From a virus, in IMG/VR virus record IMGVR_UViG_3300037042_003620, positions 1-47,392 of that record: a stretch of DNA of 47,392 bases, one strand, 5' to 3'. Below are positions 15,421 through 24,375 of the stretch, in pieces. The translations under genes and the position numbers were made by a program. Under the pieces are notes generated by a model. That model made no database searches, had not been told where the DNA came from, and saw only the letters and a program-made list of their open reading frames with translations. How positions within the stretch are numbered: the first letter of the stretch is position 1; every line of letters starts with the position of its first letter.

Positions 15421-16311
15421 TCACGCCCCCCTGAAACTCTGAGCCGCGCTTTTTACCGAAGCAATCGCCCGCTCAAGCATGAACGGCCTGCACTTGCCAC
15501 GGTAGAACTTCTCCAAGTCGCTTTTCTTGTAGCCCATCGCCATACGCGCGGCGACTTCTTTCGTCAGTCCCGCATCGGCTTGACCTTCAGCGGCAAACTC
15601 CAACGCCTTATCTACGAGGGAGCCGAATGCAAAGCCCATCTCGGCCAACTCGATTGATTCCTGCGAAGCCATGTTCGAGGAAGCGGCGTCGATTTGCTCT
15701 CCGTCTGAGTTCAATAAGCCGATCTGCTCGGACAATCCGACACGGCCCCACTTACGATGATAGTTCGCCAGCACGCACTTGATAATCAGGTGGACGTAGT
15801 GGCCGAAGGTGGACTTCGCCGCATCGAAAGGGCACGTCCCCTTGTTGCGAACCAAGATGCCCTTGTAGACCTCTTGAAGCACGTCCTCTGGATTGTAGCC
15901 GTAGCCAAGGCACGAACGGGCAAAGCCCGCATAGAACAACTTGGCGACCTCATGCCCACGCTTGGTCAGGTCGATGCCACGCACGGGCTCGGAAATCGAA
16001 AGCGCGTTGCTCGTCTTGAGGCGAGGCTTTCGCTCGGCAATCGACAAAGGGCTGAACAACGTCAGCGTGTCCAAGCCACTTGTCGGCGACGAAATCTTGA
16101 AATAGCGGGCAAACCCAATCTTAGGGTCACGCGCATCAGGTCCCGGCTGCGGATTACGGTTCGTGATCGCAATCAGCGTCTTGCGCGCCGACGGGTATTG
16201 CATCGAACCCGTCGGCCAATCGACTTCAAATAGGCCCGAGTCCAACTTCCGGACACGGTGCCCACCATGAACGACGCGCGCAAAATACGTCTCGACCTGC
16301 ATCAGCATCAC
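15421..16311 (-). CDS. Sigma-70 region 2-like transcription factor
   Basis: 296 residues. Residues 128-190 contain GYGYNPEDVLQEVYKGILV then FDAAKSTFGHYVHLIIKCV and a following NYHRK. This is the layout of sigma-70 region 2: the acidic, Gln-containing helix that binds the RNA polymerase beta' clamp, then the FDxxKSxFxxY helix and basic residues that meet the -10 element. The C-terminal part (LTKEVAARMAMGYKKSDLEKF) could be a helix-turn-helix like region 4, but is weak. The N-terminal 110 residues are a distinct beta-rich domain. It would redirect host RNA polymerase to phage promoters, perhaps late ones. Confidence 0.6.
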   Translation of the reverse strand: MMLMQVETYFARVVHGGHRVRKLDSGLFEVDWPTGSMQYPSARKTLIAITNRNPQPGPDARDPKIGFARYFKISSPTSGLDTLTLFSPLSIAERKPRLKTSNALSISEPVRGIDLTKRGHEVAKLFYAGFARSCLGYGYNPEDVLQEVYKGILVRNKGTCPFDAAKSTFGHYVHLIIKCVLANYHRKWGRVGLSEQIGLLNSDGEQIDAASSNMASQESIELAEMGFAFGSLVDKALEFAAEGQADAGLTKEVAARMAMGYKKSDLEKFYRGKCRPFMLERAIASVKSAAQSFRGA

Positions 16312-16402
16312 CGTCCTTCACGTTGCAGGCGGGGATACTAACTACATTCGGCCCCAATGTAATCCAAAAAATAGGGGAGCACGCCGTTTTTTCCTACGCG
16401 GC
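16312..16402 (-). promoter_or_regulatory. Intergenic region with possible promoter before sigma-like gene
   Basis: A 91-base gap in an otherwise gapless operon. On the minus strand it has an AT stretch (CTATTTTTTGGATTACATT) and a TAGTTAGTATCC sequence about 17 bases on that could serve as a -10-like element. A separate promoter for the sigma-like gene and downstream baseplate genes is plausible. The early promoter element is not present. Confidence 0.35.
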
Positions 16403-18808
16403 TCAGTAGACCAAGAAGTTCGTCACGCCAAGCGTCCCGATAGTATTGAATCGCTTACCTGTAAAGGCGTCGATTACCCCATCGGTAAGCACCGCACCCG
16501 GACTCCGCGATCTTACGTTGACGAAAAGAGAGCCTACAAGGGCACTCAGCGTGATGCTTCCGAGCAAAGATGTGGCTTGGACGTTTCTCAACGCGCTCTG
16601 CTCGATTTCCCCGGTGTCCGCGATGATTGATATGTCGCCGAGGTTTGACCGAACCTTTATCTTGCCGAAACCAAGCGGTGAGGCGATCTCAATGCCACTT
16701 TGCGATCCTGGAAATGGGCCGGAAATAAGTCTGATACCGTCTGCTGCACCCGCAGGGTCGAAAGCATTGTCGGGTGCGCTATCAAGATTGAGTGATGCGG
16801 CACCTGAAGCGAGATCAATCGCCGTATGTGTGCTGACGTTGAAACTTCCGAGGGACACCGCGAAATCATATCGCCCGAAGCCAATGTACGAACTTAGCCC
16901 GCCAAAGGCCGCAGCCCATTGATCCACGGCACCGCCAATCGCGCCCGTCGCGGGGTTGGCCGTAAACGTCGTAGTCCTAGAGGCTTTTAGGCCGAAAGCA
17001 CCGCCGCCAATGGCATAGTTGGCATTTCCGGACACGGCGACATTCAAATTCCCCGTGTTCACGCTTGTTGTGCCCGCTGAGTTTAACGAAAGACTCTGGT
17101 TCGCCACCGACTTGATATTCTGCGCGTTGTCGAAAAGAATATCGGGGGCTTGAATGTTGGCGCGCGTCGTCGCATTCAGTATGATGCCCGCCGCACTCGT
17201 TACACGCACCCCAAAGACGCCCGCATCGGGACCGCCCGTTTCAGCACCGCCACCTACAATCGTGACCGCACCCGTGTCCGAACTAATATCCACGCCCACG
17301 TTGTCCGTCACTCGGGGACGCGCAATGTTGAGCAAGGACACCGTGCCGTCACCACGCACGGTCAAACTCTGCCCGTCCTCGTCCGTGCCGAGTCGCATCT
17401 CACGACCAACCGCGTGATACTCCTGATTCGACTTCGACCCCTTGCCGGGGAAATACGACTTGAACACCCCGCCCTTTGTGATCGCCATGAAAGCGTCAGG
17501 GGCTTTCAAGTCCACGGGGTTCTTCACCCGCACTAGGAACGCCGCATGGTCCGTCTCGGGATCATCGTCCTCGGCGGGCACGATGGACGCCGATACTTGG
17601 CCGTCTTTCGTGAAAACCTGCGGCTTCAACGGACGTGCGTATGAGCCGCGATCACCCGTCGGGTCGTTACCAATCGCCGTGCCCAAAACGAACTCGACCA
17701 TCGGCGCGTTCGGCGACCGATTCGTGGCGTCTATCGCTTCATCATTCAGCGGCGTGTTGGGAAGCAAACGGTCAATGTCGAGGCCGTCGGTCTGCTCGCT
17801 CACGGGCAAAGTACCGTCCGTCGTGTGTGCGACCTCGATGCGGTACTCGGAATAGGTCTGACCCGTCGGCCCCTGCGTCACCCGCTGATACGGCTTGCCG
17901 CCGTACACGACCTCGGGAATGACCTTATCATCATATACGTTGTTGTCTTGGTCGATGAACAAGCCCCGCTTCAGCACGTCTCGGGGATCGACGTGATTCG
18001 GGATGTTCGGCAGGTTGATGAAAACCTTGTTGACCTCTAGCGAACCGCTATCCATGTTCTCCAACATGGACGGTTCAAGGGGGACACCGTTCGCGTCTAC
18101 TTGACGCTCGGCATCCCAAAGGATGCCGTCGGAAATCATCTGCGTCGGCAAGAAAGCCGCGTCACGTTGAACCATGCCGCCGTAGACACGAAAGCCTGCG
18201 CCCGCATGGAACTGTTGAAGGGACCGAACCACGAGGGCTTGGTCTTGGTCCCGCAGCACGATCTCGTTGCCGCGTCGATTAGCAAGCGTCACGGATTCGT
18301 CCAAAAGCATATCGGCCCCTTGCGCCGAAGATGCCGCGACGTTGCCTGACTCTAACAACATCGACTTGTGCCGCCGCCGACCTACGATGCCCTTTAGGTT
18401 TTCCTGAACCTCGGGCGTCATCGCCAAATCGTCTTGGGCCGTGAACTGCGTGATGAGCCAATCATAGCCCTTCGTCACGCCCGGAATCACCCACGCCACA
18501 ATCAAAGGCGAGCGAGTACGTCCCGATTCCTCGTGCGTGTAGCCTATCACCGCGATATCCGCAGGCTCGGGCAGCGCACCTAAGAAATGACGCGCACCGC
18601 CCGCCGCGAACGGAATCAAAACGTCACGATAGATCGCGGATTGCCCTGTGAGCGAAATCAAATCTACGACGCGCTTGCGCGGGTCCACCCGAAGCACCTT
18701 CGCAAACGCCAACGGAAACGAGTTACCGTCTTTGTTCGACGCATTTGGCTCAAGTGCGTGCTCTTGAGATAAATCTTGGCGAATTTTCGCATTAGAAATC
18801 GTGGTCAT
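16403..18808 (-). CDS. Baseplate central spike protein (OB-fold plus beta-rich shaft)
   Basis: 801 residues. Residues 33-112 (FAKVLRVDPRKRVVDLISL, then AVIGYTHEESGRTRSPLIV) form the N-terminal OB-fold seen in gpV / gp5-type spike proteins. A long region of short repetitive strands follows (VTIVGGGAETGG, GSITLSALVGSLFVNVRS), the usual make-up of a trimeric beta-helix needle. No lysozyme domain is seen. It would sit under the hub and pierce the outer membrane. Placed directly after the hub gene, as in most contractile-tail clusters. Confidence 0.75.
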   Translation of the reverse strand: MTTISNAKIRQDLSQEHALEPNASNKDGNSFPLAFAKVLRVDPRKRVVDLISLTGQSAIYRDVLIPFAAGGARHFLGALPEPADIAVIGYTHEESGRTRSPLIVAWVIPGVTKGYDWLITQFTAQDDLAMTPEVQENLKGIVGRRRHKSMLLESGNVAASSAQGADMLLDESVTLANRRGNEIVLRDQDQALVVRSLQQFHAGAGFRVYGGMVQRDAAFLPTQMISDGILWDAERQVDANGVPLEPSMLENMDSGSLEVNKVFINLPNIPNHVDPRDVLKRGLFIDQDNNVYDDKVIPEVVYGGKPYQRVTQGPTGQTYSEYRIEVAHTTDGTLPVSEQTDGLDIDRLLPNTPLNDEAIDATNRSPNAPMVEFVLGTAIGNDPTGDRGSYARPLKPQVFTKDGQVSASIVPAEDDDPETDHAAFLVRVKNPVDLKAPDAFMAITKGGVFKSYFPGKGSKSNQEYHAVGREMRLGTDEDGQSLTVRGDGTVSLLNIARPRVTDNVGVDISSDTGAVTIVGGGAETGGPDAGVFGVRVTSAAGIILNATTRANIQAPDILFDNAQNIKSVANQSLSLNSAGTTSVNTGNLNVAVSGNANYAIGGGAFGLKASRTTTFTANPATGAIGGAVDQWAAAFGGLSSYIGFGRYDFAVSLGSFNVSTHTAIDLASGAASLNLDSAPDNAFDPAGAADGIRLISGPFPGSQSGIEIASPLGFGKIKVRSNLGDISIIADTGEIEQSALRNVQATSLLGSITLSALVGSLFVNVRSRSPGAVLTDGVIDAFTGKRFNTIGTLGVTNFLVY

Positions 18809-18815
18809 TAGCCCC

Positions 18816-21800
18816 TCAAATCCGGTCTTTCAGACGTTTTTTGGCTTCGCTCGCGCGCTCTTCGATGTTTTTCAGACTATTGCTCGTGGTTTTCAGCGTG
18901 TTCTTGATTCTCTCGCCAGCGGCCTCATAGTTGAAAGGCTGATTCCCCGACACGCCAGCCAAAGCGTTCTTCGATTGCGCCCACAAGTTGCCGACTTCGA
19001 GCACTTGCTCCTGCGTCCACTCTTGCAGGGAGTTCTCCCCAACGAGTTCTTCTTGACGCGAATAGGCTTCAAGCAGAAACGCCGCGTCCGCACCTTTGCA
19101 ACCGCATTGGCCTTCGTTAGTCAGCCCGATGTTCGCCAACTGTTCCGCAGCGGAATCGCCGTAAGTAGCTTGATACAAGTCCGTTGTAGTAATGGGCCTG
19201 TTGCGGGCGAGGACTAAATCTTGAATCTCTTTTCGCTTTTCCACAAAGGCATTCAAAGCACCCTCACTTGAGATGCCTACTGCACGAAGCACATTACGTT
19301 CATTTTCACTCAGGCCATTGTAAGAATTCACCGTGTCACGGCCCCGATTTTTGATAACTACCAAAGCCCGTTCGGTATTGAACATTCCTTCGGGCGCGGC
19401 ATCTAGTTCCGTTGTGGTGAAAATATCATACTGCTGCGTGAGGGTCATACCACGGCCATAGGGCATACCGCCGTAGACCTCGAAGCCGTTTTCATCGGAC
19501 ACGGGGAACACGGGGGTATACAACTTTTTAGACGACGCCTTCGTGACCTTCGTTTTCTTGAGCCCCTTCGGAATCGCGCTGTTGATTCCAAGGGAACGCT
19601 CAAAGGCGATCTTCGCCTCGTAAAGCGAAACTACGATTTGAGCCTCTGTGCCATCACGAACCAAGTCCTTCGCAGACGTCATCATTTGCGATGCGACGTT
19701 CGCCATCGGCCCCGCGAGTTTGTCCGCGATCTTGCCCACACCGAATGCGTCTCTGTTCTTGTATAGACGCAGGTCCGTGACGGGCACGTTGCCGTCAATG
19801 ACGCACGCGCCCAGCATTTTTTCTAGGTTGCCCAATTCCGCGTAAACCAGCGAGTAGGGCGTTTTAGATTGCCCTGCCACCGGAGTATTCTTCGGCCCCG
19901 TGATTTGCACATCGCTCAAGCCTACGCGCGCGTCCGTGAACGACCTGTAAAACTCAGTGAAATACGCATATACGGTCAAGTAGCCCTTGTTAAATCTGTT
20001 TTTGATGATTTCATTGGGCCTTTCTTTGTTCGTGATGACTGAAATGCGCTCTGAAATCGCTTTTGCCAGCGTTGCAGGGGAAATGCCCAACCCGCCTGCG
20101 TAGGCTTTTGCGTTCTCCGCGATTTCTTGGGTAGTGGGCGTGTTGTTGTAGTGAGGGGCGAAAGATACTTGACGAACATCGCCCGTCAGCACATCCACAT
20201 AACTCAGTCCTGTCGCACCGTCTTGTCCGATACGGACACCACGCTTCGGTTGACGCATTTTGACGCCAACACCATCGCCCACAGAGGTCAAAGTCGGGAT
20301 CATCGTCCCAGTTACAAAGTCCGATGTCGCGTCCTCGTAGGTTATCTTCGAATCTGGATTGATCACCAACGTCTGCGGACCTTGGAATTCTCCCAAAGAA
20401 TGATTACTGCTGTAATAGCGATATTGCCCACGCAACTCGTTGCCTGGCGCGAATACCGCCTTCAGATTCACATTCAGGCTGATCCAAGATGAAAGTTCAC
20501 GGTCATTACGAATCGCGCTGTTGTTACCTAGCGTGCTGTTCTGAAAAATCCGCACGAGGTTGCTATCAAACGCGCTCAGATTTGTTTGATTTTTGTTTTT
20601 TTTGTTTGATTTAGATTGCACCGAAGGTGAAACGAGTTCTTGCCGAATGCCCGTGAAAATTTGGAGCAATTCGTCTTTCGATATTTCTTTGCCCTGATTG
20701 GGGCCGCTGCCCGATTTCAAAAAATAAAGATTCTCGCTGTGCTTTTCCAACGCACCCGCGCTCTGCAACACGAGGTTGTCCAAATCTGCTTCGGTCAACG
20801 CTTGAAGTGGGATTGTGCCTATGTCTAGTTTCTTCGCATCGAGAGCCAAGATGACGTTAGGGAAACCGATCATGCGAGTCGGGCCGCTGATTTCGTTACC
20901 GTCGCCAATGTTCTTAGGATTGACGAAAAGCGGCTCCGCCGGATACTTGCCCGGCTCATCGAGTTTGACGTCACTCAGGTCCGGATACTTGCCGTCCTTA
21001 GGCGCGTCCACCGGAGGGAACCACTTACGCCTGCGCGCCACACCGTTGATCGAGGTCGTGCATTGACCGCCGAACGAGAACGAATGGCTGATGCTCTTGG
21101 CGTAGTAGAAGCAATCCAAGTGACGAATGTAGACGGGATAGCCCGCGCGTAACTCAGGGCGAAGCGGTATCGAAATCGTCGCCGAGTTCATGCCGATATT
21201 CGCCAAGTCCAGACGATTGATCGCGGTAATGAAAACGGCGCGGGGGTCAGTGAGATACGCCGTCTCAAACGCCCCGCCCTCTTTCCAACCGAATTGCGCG
21301 ACGAGCCTGAAGTCAACGTAGGTCGAACCGACGCCCATCCAATCGTCCGTGGCCATGCCCTTCCAATTCTCGAAGTGAACGCCCGTGCCTTTGATCATCG
21401 TCGCTTCAGGCTCGGTGCTCGACTCATTGATCGAAATCAGGTCGGCGTCCTCGATCACATAAACGGGGTCTTGTCGCGTGTCCAGATTGTAGAACGGCGG
21501 CTTGAAAACCAGATCACCATCTACGTCTTGATAGAACTCAAAGCCCGTGAGTGCGATCACCGCGTTCGCAATCTCCAACTTGCTCATCATGTCGCTGTTG
21601 AAGAAGTTGACCTGCCCCATCGTGCCGAGGTCATTCGCGTAGACCATCATCTTCAACATATCAATACGGGTCTGCTTGCCGTTAGCCGACGCTAAAACGC
21701 TCGACGTAGTGCGCGCACGGTCATAACCCAATTCCCGCATCGTTTTTTGGAAATCAGACGTCGATTGAAGATTTTTCGTGTTGGTGTTGATCTTGCCGCC

Positions 21801-22637
21801 GATGCTCTTAATGATGTTCTTGACTTTGTTCGGGCTACCCGATTGAAATAGCCCTAAATAAGCCTGTTCGAACATCGAGAACAGCGAGCCGTCCACGCCG
21901 TACATTCGCAGATTGCCTGCGCTTTGGCCCCAACGTGACGCCCAATACTCAGCGGCGTGCTTGAACGCCTTGCCCTTCACGTCAGTAAAGTTGGTTTTCT
22001 GCGACAGTTTGTATTCGACGCCGAACGCCGCGCCGAAACCCGCACGCACCAACGTATAAATGATCGAGAACGGACTGAGGCGCATGAGCGAGTGGCCCTC
22101 AAGGTCCACGAACACGCCCGAGTTGTCCGGACGAGGCCCGAACACCGCGCCATTGGTCGATAGATATAAGTTCTGCCAGAAGTGCAAAATGTCCGCGCAC
22201 GAAAGCGTGGCCGAGTAAAACCCCCCGCTAAAATCATGCGAAACGTCTTTGACCACCCCTCGAAAGACTTGGTAGTACGGATACATTCGCACGTCGCCTA
22301 GCCCATCTTCTTTGACTAGGCCGCTTTCGTCGAAGTACCCGCGAAACAAAACCTGAATCTCAAGGCCCGGTTGCAACAACCAATTGCCGTCCGAGCCAAA
22401 TACGTCCGTTTCGTGCTTCGGCACGACGAGCGAGATCGATGCCGTCGCAATCGGATCGGTACTCGAATCGACCGATACGCTCGTGATGTATTTTTGCAGT
22501 TCGATTTGACGATTGCACGTCGGGCAAGCGTCAAGTGAGGTCGCACCGTTGATGTAAACGAGCGCGTCCGGAACATGGCGATATACCGAACGGTTCTGCT
22601 TCCACGTCGGGGCATAAGGACGGTCTAGCAGACCCAT
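18816..22637 (-). CDS. Baseplate hub protein (gpD/gp27-like), very long
   Basis: 1273 residues from the ATG at 22637 (GGGAGG 8 bases upstream); a TTG two codons earlier overlaps the previous stop. The first 180 residues (ATASISLVVPKHETDVFG, LQPGLEIQVLFRGYF, YSATLSCADILHFWQN) match hub proteins of the gpD / gp27 class, and CPTCNRQ near residue 40 may hold zinc. Near residue 690 there is a Lys/Asn linker (SKSNKKNKNQTNL) coded by an AT-rich patch, after which the sequence is unfamiliar. Normal hubs are 350-500 residues, so the C-terminal half is an added region, possibly with an enzymatic or anchoring job. Confidence 0.7.
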   Translation of the reverse strand: MGLLDRPYAPTWKQNRSVYRHVPDALVYINGATSLDACPTCNRQIELQKYITSVSVDSSTDPIATASISLVVPKHETDVFGSDGNWLLQPGLEIQVLFRGYFDESGLVKEDGLGDVRMYPYYQVFRGVVKDVSHDFSGGFYSATLSCADILHFWQNLYLSTNGAVFGPRPDNSGVFVDLEGHSLMRLSPFSIIYTLVRAGFGAAFGVEYKLSQKTNFTDVKGKAFKHAAEYWASRWGQSAGNLRMYGVDGSLFSMFEQAYLGLFQSGSPNKVKNIIKSIGGKINTNTKNLQSTSDFQKTMRELGYDRARTTSSVLASANGKQTRIDMLKMMVYANDLGTMGQVNFFNSDMMSKLEIANAVIALTGFEFYQDVDGDLVFKPPFYNLDTRQDPVYVIEDADLISINESSTEPEATMIKGTGVHFENWKGMATDDWMGVGSTYVDFRLVAQFGWKEGGAFETAYLTDPRAVFITAINRLDLANIGMNSATISIPLRPELRAGYPVYIRHLDCFYYAKSISHSFSFGGQCTTSINGVARRRKWFPPVDAPKDGKYPDLSDVKLDEPGKYPAEPLFVNPKNIGDGNEISGPTRMIGFPNVILALDAKKLDIGTIPLQALTEADLDNLVLQSAGALEKHSENLYFLKSGSGPNQGKEISKDELLQIFTGIRQELVSPSVQSKSNKKNKNQTNLSAFDSNLVRIFQNSTLGNNSAIRNDRELSSWISLNVNLKAVFAPGNELRGQYRYYSSNHSLGEFQGPQTLVINPDSKITYEDATSDFVTGTMIPTLTSVGDGVGVKMRQPKRGVRIGQDGATGLSYVDVLTGDVRQVSFAPHYNNTPTTQEIAENAKAYAGGLGISPATLAKAISERISVITNKERPNEIIKNRFNKGYLTVYAYFTEFYRSFTDARVGLSDVQITGPKNTPVAGQSKTPYSLVYAELGNLEKMLGACVIDGNVPVTDLRLYKNRDAFGVGKIADKLAGPMANVASQMMTSAKDLVRDGTEAQIVVSLYEAKIAFERSLGINSAIPKGLKKTKVTKASSKKLYTPVFPVSDENGFEVYGGMPYGRGMTLTQQYDIFTTTELDAAPEGMFNTERALVVIKNRGRDTVNSYNGLSENERNVLRAVGISSEGALNAFVEKRKEIQDLVLARNRPITTTDLYQATYGDSAAEQLANIGLTNEGQCGCKGADAAFLLEAYSRQEELVGENSLQEWTQEQVLEVGNLWAQSKNALAGVSGNQPFNYEAAGERIKNTLKTTSNSLKNIEERASEAKKRLKDRI

Positions 22638-22639
22638 GT

Positions 22640-23800
22640 TCAACGCCTCCCAAGCAACTCAAACGGCGTCTGCGCCTGTGCTGGATTAGCATACGCCTGA
22701 CTCGACGTACTTGCGGGCGTCGTTGGCGTCACGGGCACCGCACCCGACAATGGGTTCACATAAGGCCCACGCATCGGCCCTAATGAAGCAGGCTGGCCCG
22801 CACGGTCGAACATCTTGTCCGCGACGAAATCCATGTTCCATTCGATTCGATGCGGCATATCAGACTTGTAAGCGTAGTCGAAACTCTCGATATGCCCGAT
22901 GTAAGTGAACTGATCGTAGTCAATCGCCACCGCGCCAATCGCTAAATGAGCCTCGGTCTTGCCGTAGGTGTCCCGCAAGTAGCCGTTGTGACGATAAAAC
23001 TGATAGAGGGCCGTGAAGTTTTGAAACGCCGCCGAGTTTCGTTTCGATGCAAACTGAACACCCGTCGGGGTCGTGGTTTGCATCGAGTTCACCGCACGCT
23101 GCGAGTTCTCGCCCGCGATGAACGCACCCGTGGTGCCCGAGAAACTGATTTTTACTTGTTCCTCGCCCCAACGCTCGAACACGAAACCAAAGCGCGTTCG
23201 ATCCGTGTATTTCTGCACCGCCGCGTAGGACGTGGACATATTATTGGGGTTGACCAATAACGTCAGAGGCGGGGCTTTGATAATCTGCTCGACTTGATAC
23301 TTGATGTCGATTGCGGTGAACTTGTCAGACAACGTGACCATTTTGCGAGACGAGCCGTTGGCCTGAAGTACCGCCTCGCCCTCATAGTAAAGTTGCTCGG
23401 ACACCGAAGGCGCACCCCGCGTAGAGACGCCTACAACCGCACCCGTGACCATGTTCACGCCGTACTGCCGCTGTACGACGCCCGCTTGCGCGTTGTTCCG
23501 CGCGATTTCATCCCCCGCACCGGAGTAAACATTGACCGAAACACGGGGTTGAGAAGTGAGATCGGGTAAAAGCGAGGTTAGATTCGGAAGGGGAATCCCA
23601 AATACATTATTGGCGTTGGGCTGGAAATCCCGCAGATGATCCGGCAACACGAGCCGCAAGGTGAACGGCGAAAGGTCACGAGGCAGTTGGCGCGTACCGT
23701 CTACGGGTATGGCGTCCTGTTCCTCGAACGAATAGAGCAACGACGGACCTGCGGGTAGGCCGTCATAGCGCGAAGCGATTAGATCGGGCCTGATGGTCAT
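22640..23800 (-). CDS. Tail/baseplate protein, larger paralogue
   Basis: 386 residues. Residues about 180-330 (LTLLVNPNNMSTSYAAVQ, FERWGEEQVKISFSGTTGAF, then FTYIGHIESFDYAY) align with the whole of the next gene's product, so the two share one domain. The N-terminal 175 residues are extra and beta-rich. The C-terminal tail is Pro/Thr/Ser-rich (VTPTTPASTSSQAY). It lies between tape measure and hub, where gp53-like and LysM-type tail-to-baseplate connectors are found. Coupled by ATGA to the neighbour. Confidence 0.55.
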   Translation of the reverse strand: MTIRPDLIASRYDGLPAGPSLLYSFEEQDAIPVDGTRQLPRDLSPFTLRLVLPDHLRDFQPNANNVFGIPLPNLTSLLPDLTSQPRVSVNVYSGAGDEIARNNAQAGVVQRQYGVNMVTGAVVGVSTRGAPSVSEQLYYEGEAVLQANGSSRKMVTLSDKFTAIDIKYQVEQIIKAPPLTLLVNPNNMSTSYAAVQKYTDRTRFGFVFERWGEEQVKISFSGTTGAFIAGENSQRAVNSMQTTTPTGVQFASKRNSAAFQNFTALYQFYRHNGYLRDTYGKTEAHLAIGAVAIDYDQFTYIGHIESFDYAYKSDMPHRIEWNMDFVADKMFDRAGQPASLGPMRGPYVNPLSGAVPVTPTTPASTSSQAYANPAQAQTPFELLGRR

Positions 23801-24372
23801 CGGCTCTCCGCAGACGTGGGGTTATACACGGTTCGCCAAGTCTGAATCTCTTTGGAAACCGTGAACTCAGACGTCATGGAGAATCTGAAAGGGTTATCAG
23901 GTGCTTCCGTGACGGAAAACGACGAGAACCAACCGAGATACACGCCACCGTCAAACGTAATCTTGATTATCCCCTGCGCGGCAATCTGCCCATAGGTGTC
24001 GTAGATAGAACCGTTGCCATGAAATAGCGATAGGAAGTCTAGGTAACTATCGTAGGCAAGGGTTTCACGACGAGTGCCGCCCGTAAATCCCGGCTCCGTC
24101 GTAGACACGAGGCCCGTGTAAAGGCGCATGAACGCGCCCGTGACCGCCTCAAAAGAAATCGTTTGAGGGTCATCCCCCCAATGCTGTTCGACGAACCCGC
24201 CTTTGGTCTGAATCCGCTCGACCTTCGTGGCGTACTTCAGGCTCATCGACTGCGGGTTGATGTGCAGTATGAGTTTCCAGCCGTCCGGCAACAGGGACGT
24301 TTCGTGGTCAGGACCGAGCACGTCGAAGATCACGGGCCGCAGGTCACGGTATTTCTCGTTGAACACGGCCAC
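23797..24372 (-). CDS. Tail/baseplate protein, smaller paralogue
   Basis: 191 residues with a GTG start 4 bases after the tape measure stop and GGGAGG about 10 bases upstream. Shares with the 22640-23800 product the pattern LxLxxNPxxMSxxYA, then WGDDPQTISFEAVTGAF and a closing VYLGWFSSFSVTE strand set. A duplicated tail-tube-cap or hub-adaptor domain fits its place after the tape measure. Exact role inferred from position only. Confidence 0.55.
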   Translation of the reverse strand: MAVFNEKYRDLRPVIFDVLGPDHETSLLPDGWKLILHINPQSMSLKYATKVERIQTKGGFVEQHWGDDPQTISFEAVTGAFMRLYTGLVSTTEPGFTGGTRRETLAYDSYLDFLSLFHGNGSIYDTYGQIAAQGIIKITFDGGVYLGWFSSFSVTEAPDNPFRFSMTSEFTVSKEIQTWRTVYNPTSAESR

Positions 24373-24375
24373 GGA

